A DNA stretch of 64,000 nucleotides. It comes from an uncultured Oscillospiraceae bacterium (GTDB lineage Bacteria; Bacillota; Clostridia; Oscillospirales; Oscillospiraceae). Below are positions 63,677-64,000 of the stretch, piece by piece (position 1 is the stretch's first letter; every line of letters begins with the position of its first letter). The position numbers and the translations under genes are program-made. The notes beneath the pieces were generated by a model. The model did not search any database. It was not told where the DNA came from and saw only the letters and a list, made by a program, of their open reading frames with translations. Location of the stretch: contig CAJUKH010000037.1 in NCBI GenBank assembly GCA_910587345.1, positions 1-64,000 on the forward strand. Reading direction: 5' to 3'.

Positions 63677-64000
63677 TTATCCCCGGGCCTCCTCCAGCTC
63701 TGCGGCCAGCGTCTCCCACTGGGTATAGAGGTGGGCGATCTCCTCCTCCAGCGTCCGCTGCTCCTCATAGACCTTCTGCAGCTCCAGATAGTTGTCCGAA
63801 ACCTCCTCGGCCCGCTGGGTCAGTTCGTACTGCTTCTCCTCGGCCCTGGCTACCGCACGCTCCGCGGCGGCCACCTGCTTTTCCAGTTCCTTGGTGCCGC
63901 CGGGACGTTTGGGCTTGTCCTTTTTGGGTTCCTCCTTTGCCGGAGCCGGGACGGTCCCCGCCTTTGCGTAGACCTTCTGCCGCTCCTGAAAGTCCAGAAA
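63677..64000 (-). CDS. ABC-F ATPase, C-terminal fragment (5' end outside window)
   Basis: The minus-strand frame runs from the right edge to a stop at 63677, giving 107 residues. It has a basic Pro/Lys linker (KEEPKKDKPKRPGGTK), then a coiled coil (ELEKQVAAAERAVARAEE and onward). This is the C-terminal tail of ABC-F ribosome-associated ATPases (Uup/EttA type), which have a coiled coil after the second nucleotide-binding domain. Assignment rests on the tail only. Confidence 0.7.
   Translation of the reverse strand, partial: FLDFQERQKVYAKAGTVPAPAKEEPKKDKPKRPGGTKELEKQVAAAERAVARAEEKQYELTQRAEEVSDNYLELQKVYEEQRTLEEEIAHLYTQWETLAAELEEARG

Overview
The window is a GC-rich bacterial chromosome segment that looks like a spore-forming gut clostridium of the Oscillospiraceae type (relatives of Flavonifractor, Lawsonibacter or Dysosmobacter; the assignment is inference). 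Supporting signs are an uninterrupted sigK with a pro-sequence, Firmicutes-type promoters and strong Shine-Dalgarno sites, type-1B PyrD with PyrK, a BMP-type nucleoside ABC importer, DivIVA, and a sortase-anchored surface protein. No rRNA, CRISPR array or intact insertion sequence was seen. Two tRNA genes are present, Arg-CCG and Ser-GGA.

Layout. 1-0.35 kb: the C-terminal end of a large serine recombinase, marking the edge of a mobile element. 0.5-5.8 kb: a divergent peptide deformylase coupled to a membrane-anchored hydrolase, then sbcD-sbcC. 6-8.7 kb: a tocopherol-cyclase-like protein, tRNA-Arg, a LysR regulator and an AT-rich orphan gene. 9-16.9 kb: rpoB-rpoC with a consensus promoter and a terminator. 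17-27 kb: an envelope region with two Gpi18/PIG-V-like glycosyltransferases, an SH3/NlpC-P60 hydrolase, a sigma-like protein, an O-antigen-ligase-like protein coupled to an amidase, a SpaA/MucBP surface protein and an esterase. 27-31 kb: marR-TSUP, tRNA-Ser, a putative PD-(D/E)XK protein, a Fur-family regulator, a lipoprotein and sigK.

31-42 kb: a nine-gene minus-strand nucleoside uptake and salvage operon: adenine deaminase, a ribokinase-like kinase, DeoD, two nucleoside hydrolases, and a complete BMP-family importer (lipoprotein, ATPase, two permeases). One promoter upstream of the deaminase serves it, and a 15-bp hairpin separates the binding protein from the ATPase. 42-49 kb: pyrimidine biosynthesis genes pyrC, pyrF, pyrK and pyrD, interspersed with small membrane proteins, a broken gene and three tandem Cys-rich paralogues with a shared C-terminal motif. 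49-53.6 kb: a histidine-phosphatase/GNAT fusion, Na/Pi cotransporter, GNAT and ankyrin proteins. 53.6-64 kb: DivIVA-like protein, a serpin lipoprotein, an M18 aminopeptidase, and a long minus-strand run of housekeeping genes (coaE, a YbaK-type deacylase, HD, NUDIX, a P-loop protein, a Sua5-type enzyme, prfA, YdcF) ending in a partial ABC-F gene.

The most interesting observation is regulatory. A nearly identical 41-bp palindromic element occurs at the marR-TSUP promoter and again immediately upstream of pyrKD, 18 kb away, suggesting that this MarR protein links an uncharacterised TSUP transporter to dihydroorotate oxidation. The next are the Cys-rich paralogue family lying between pyrF and pyrK, the serpin with a predicted small P1 residue, and several leader structures: tandem palindromes before the surface protein, an inverted repeat covering the ribosome-binding site of the sigma-like gene, and mutually exclusive hairpins before the nucleoside operon.
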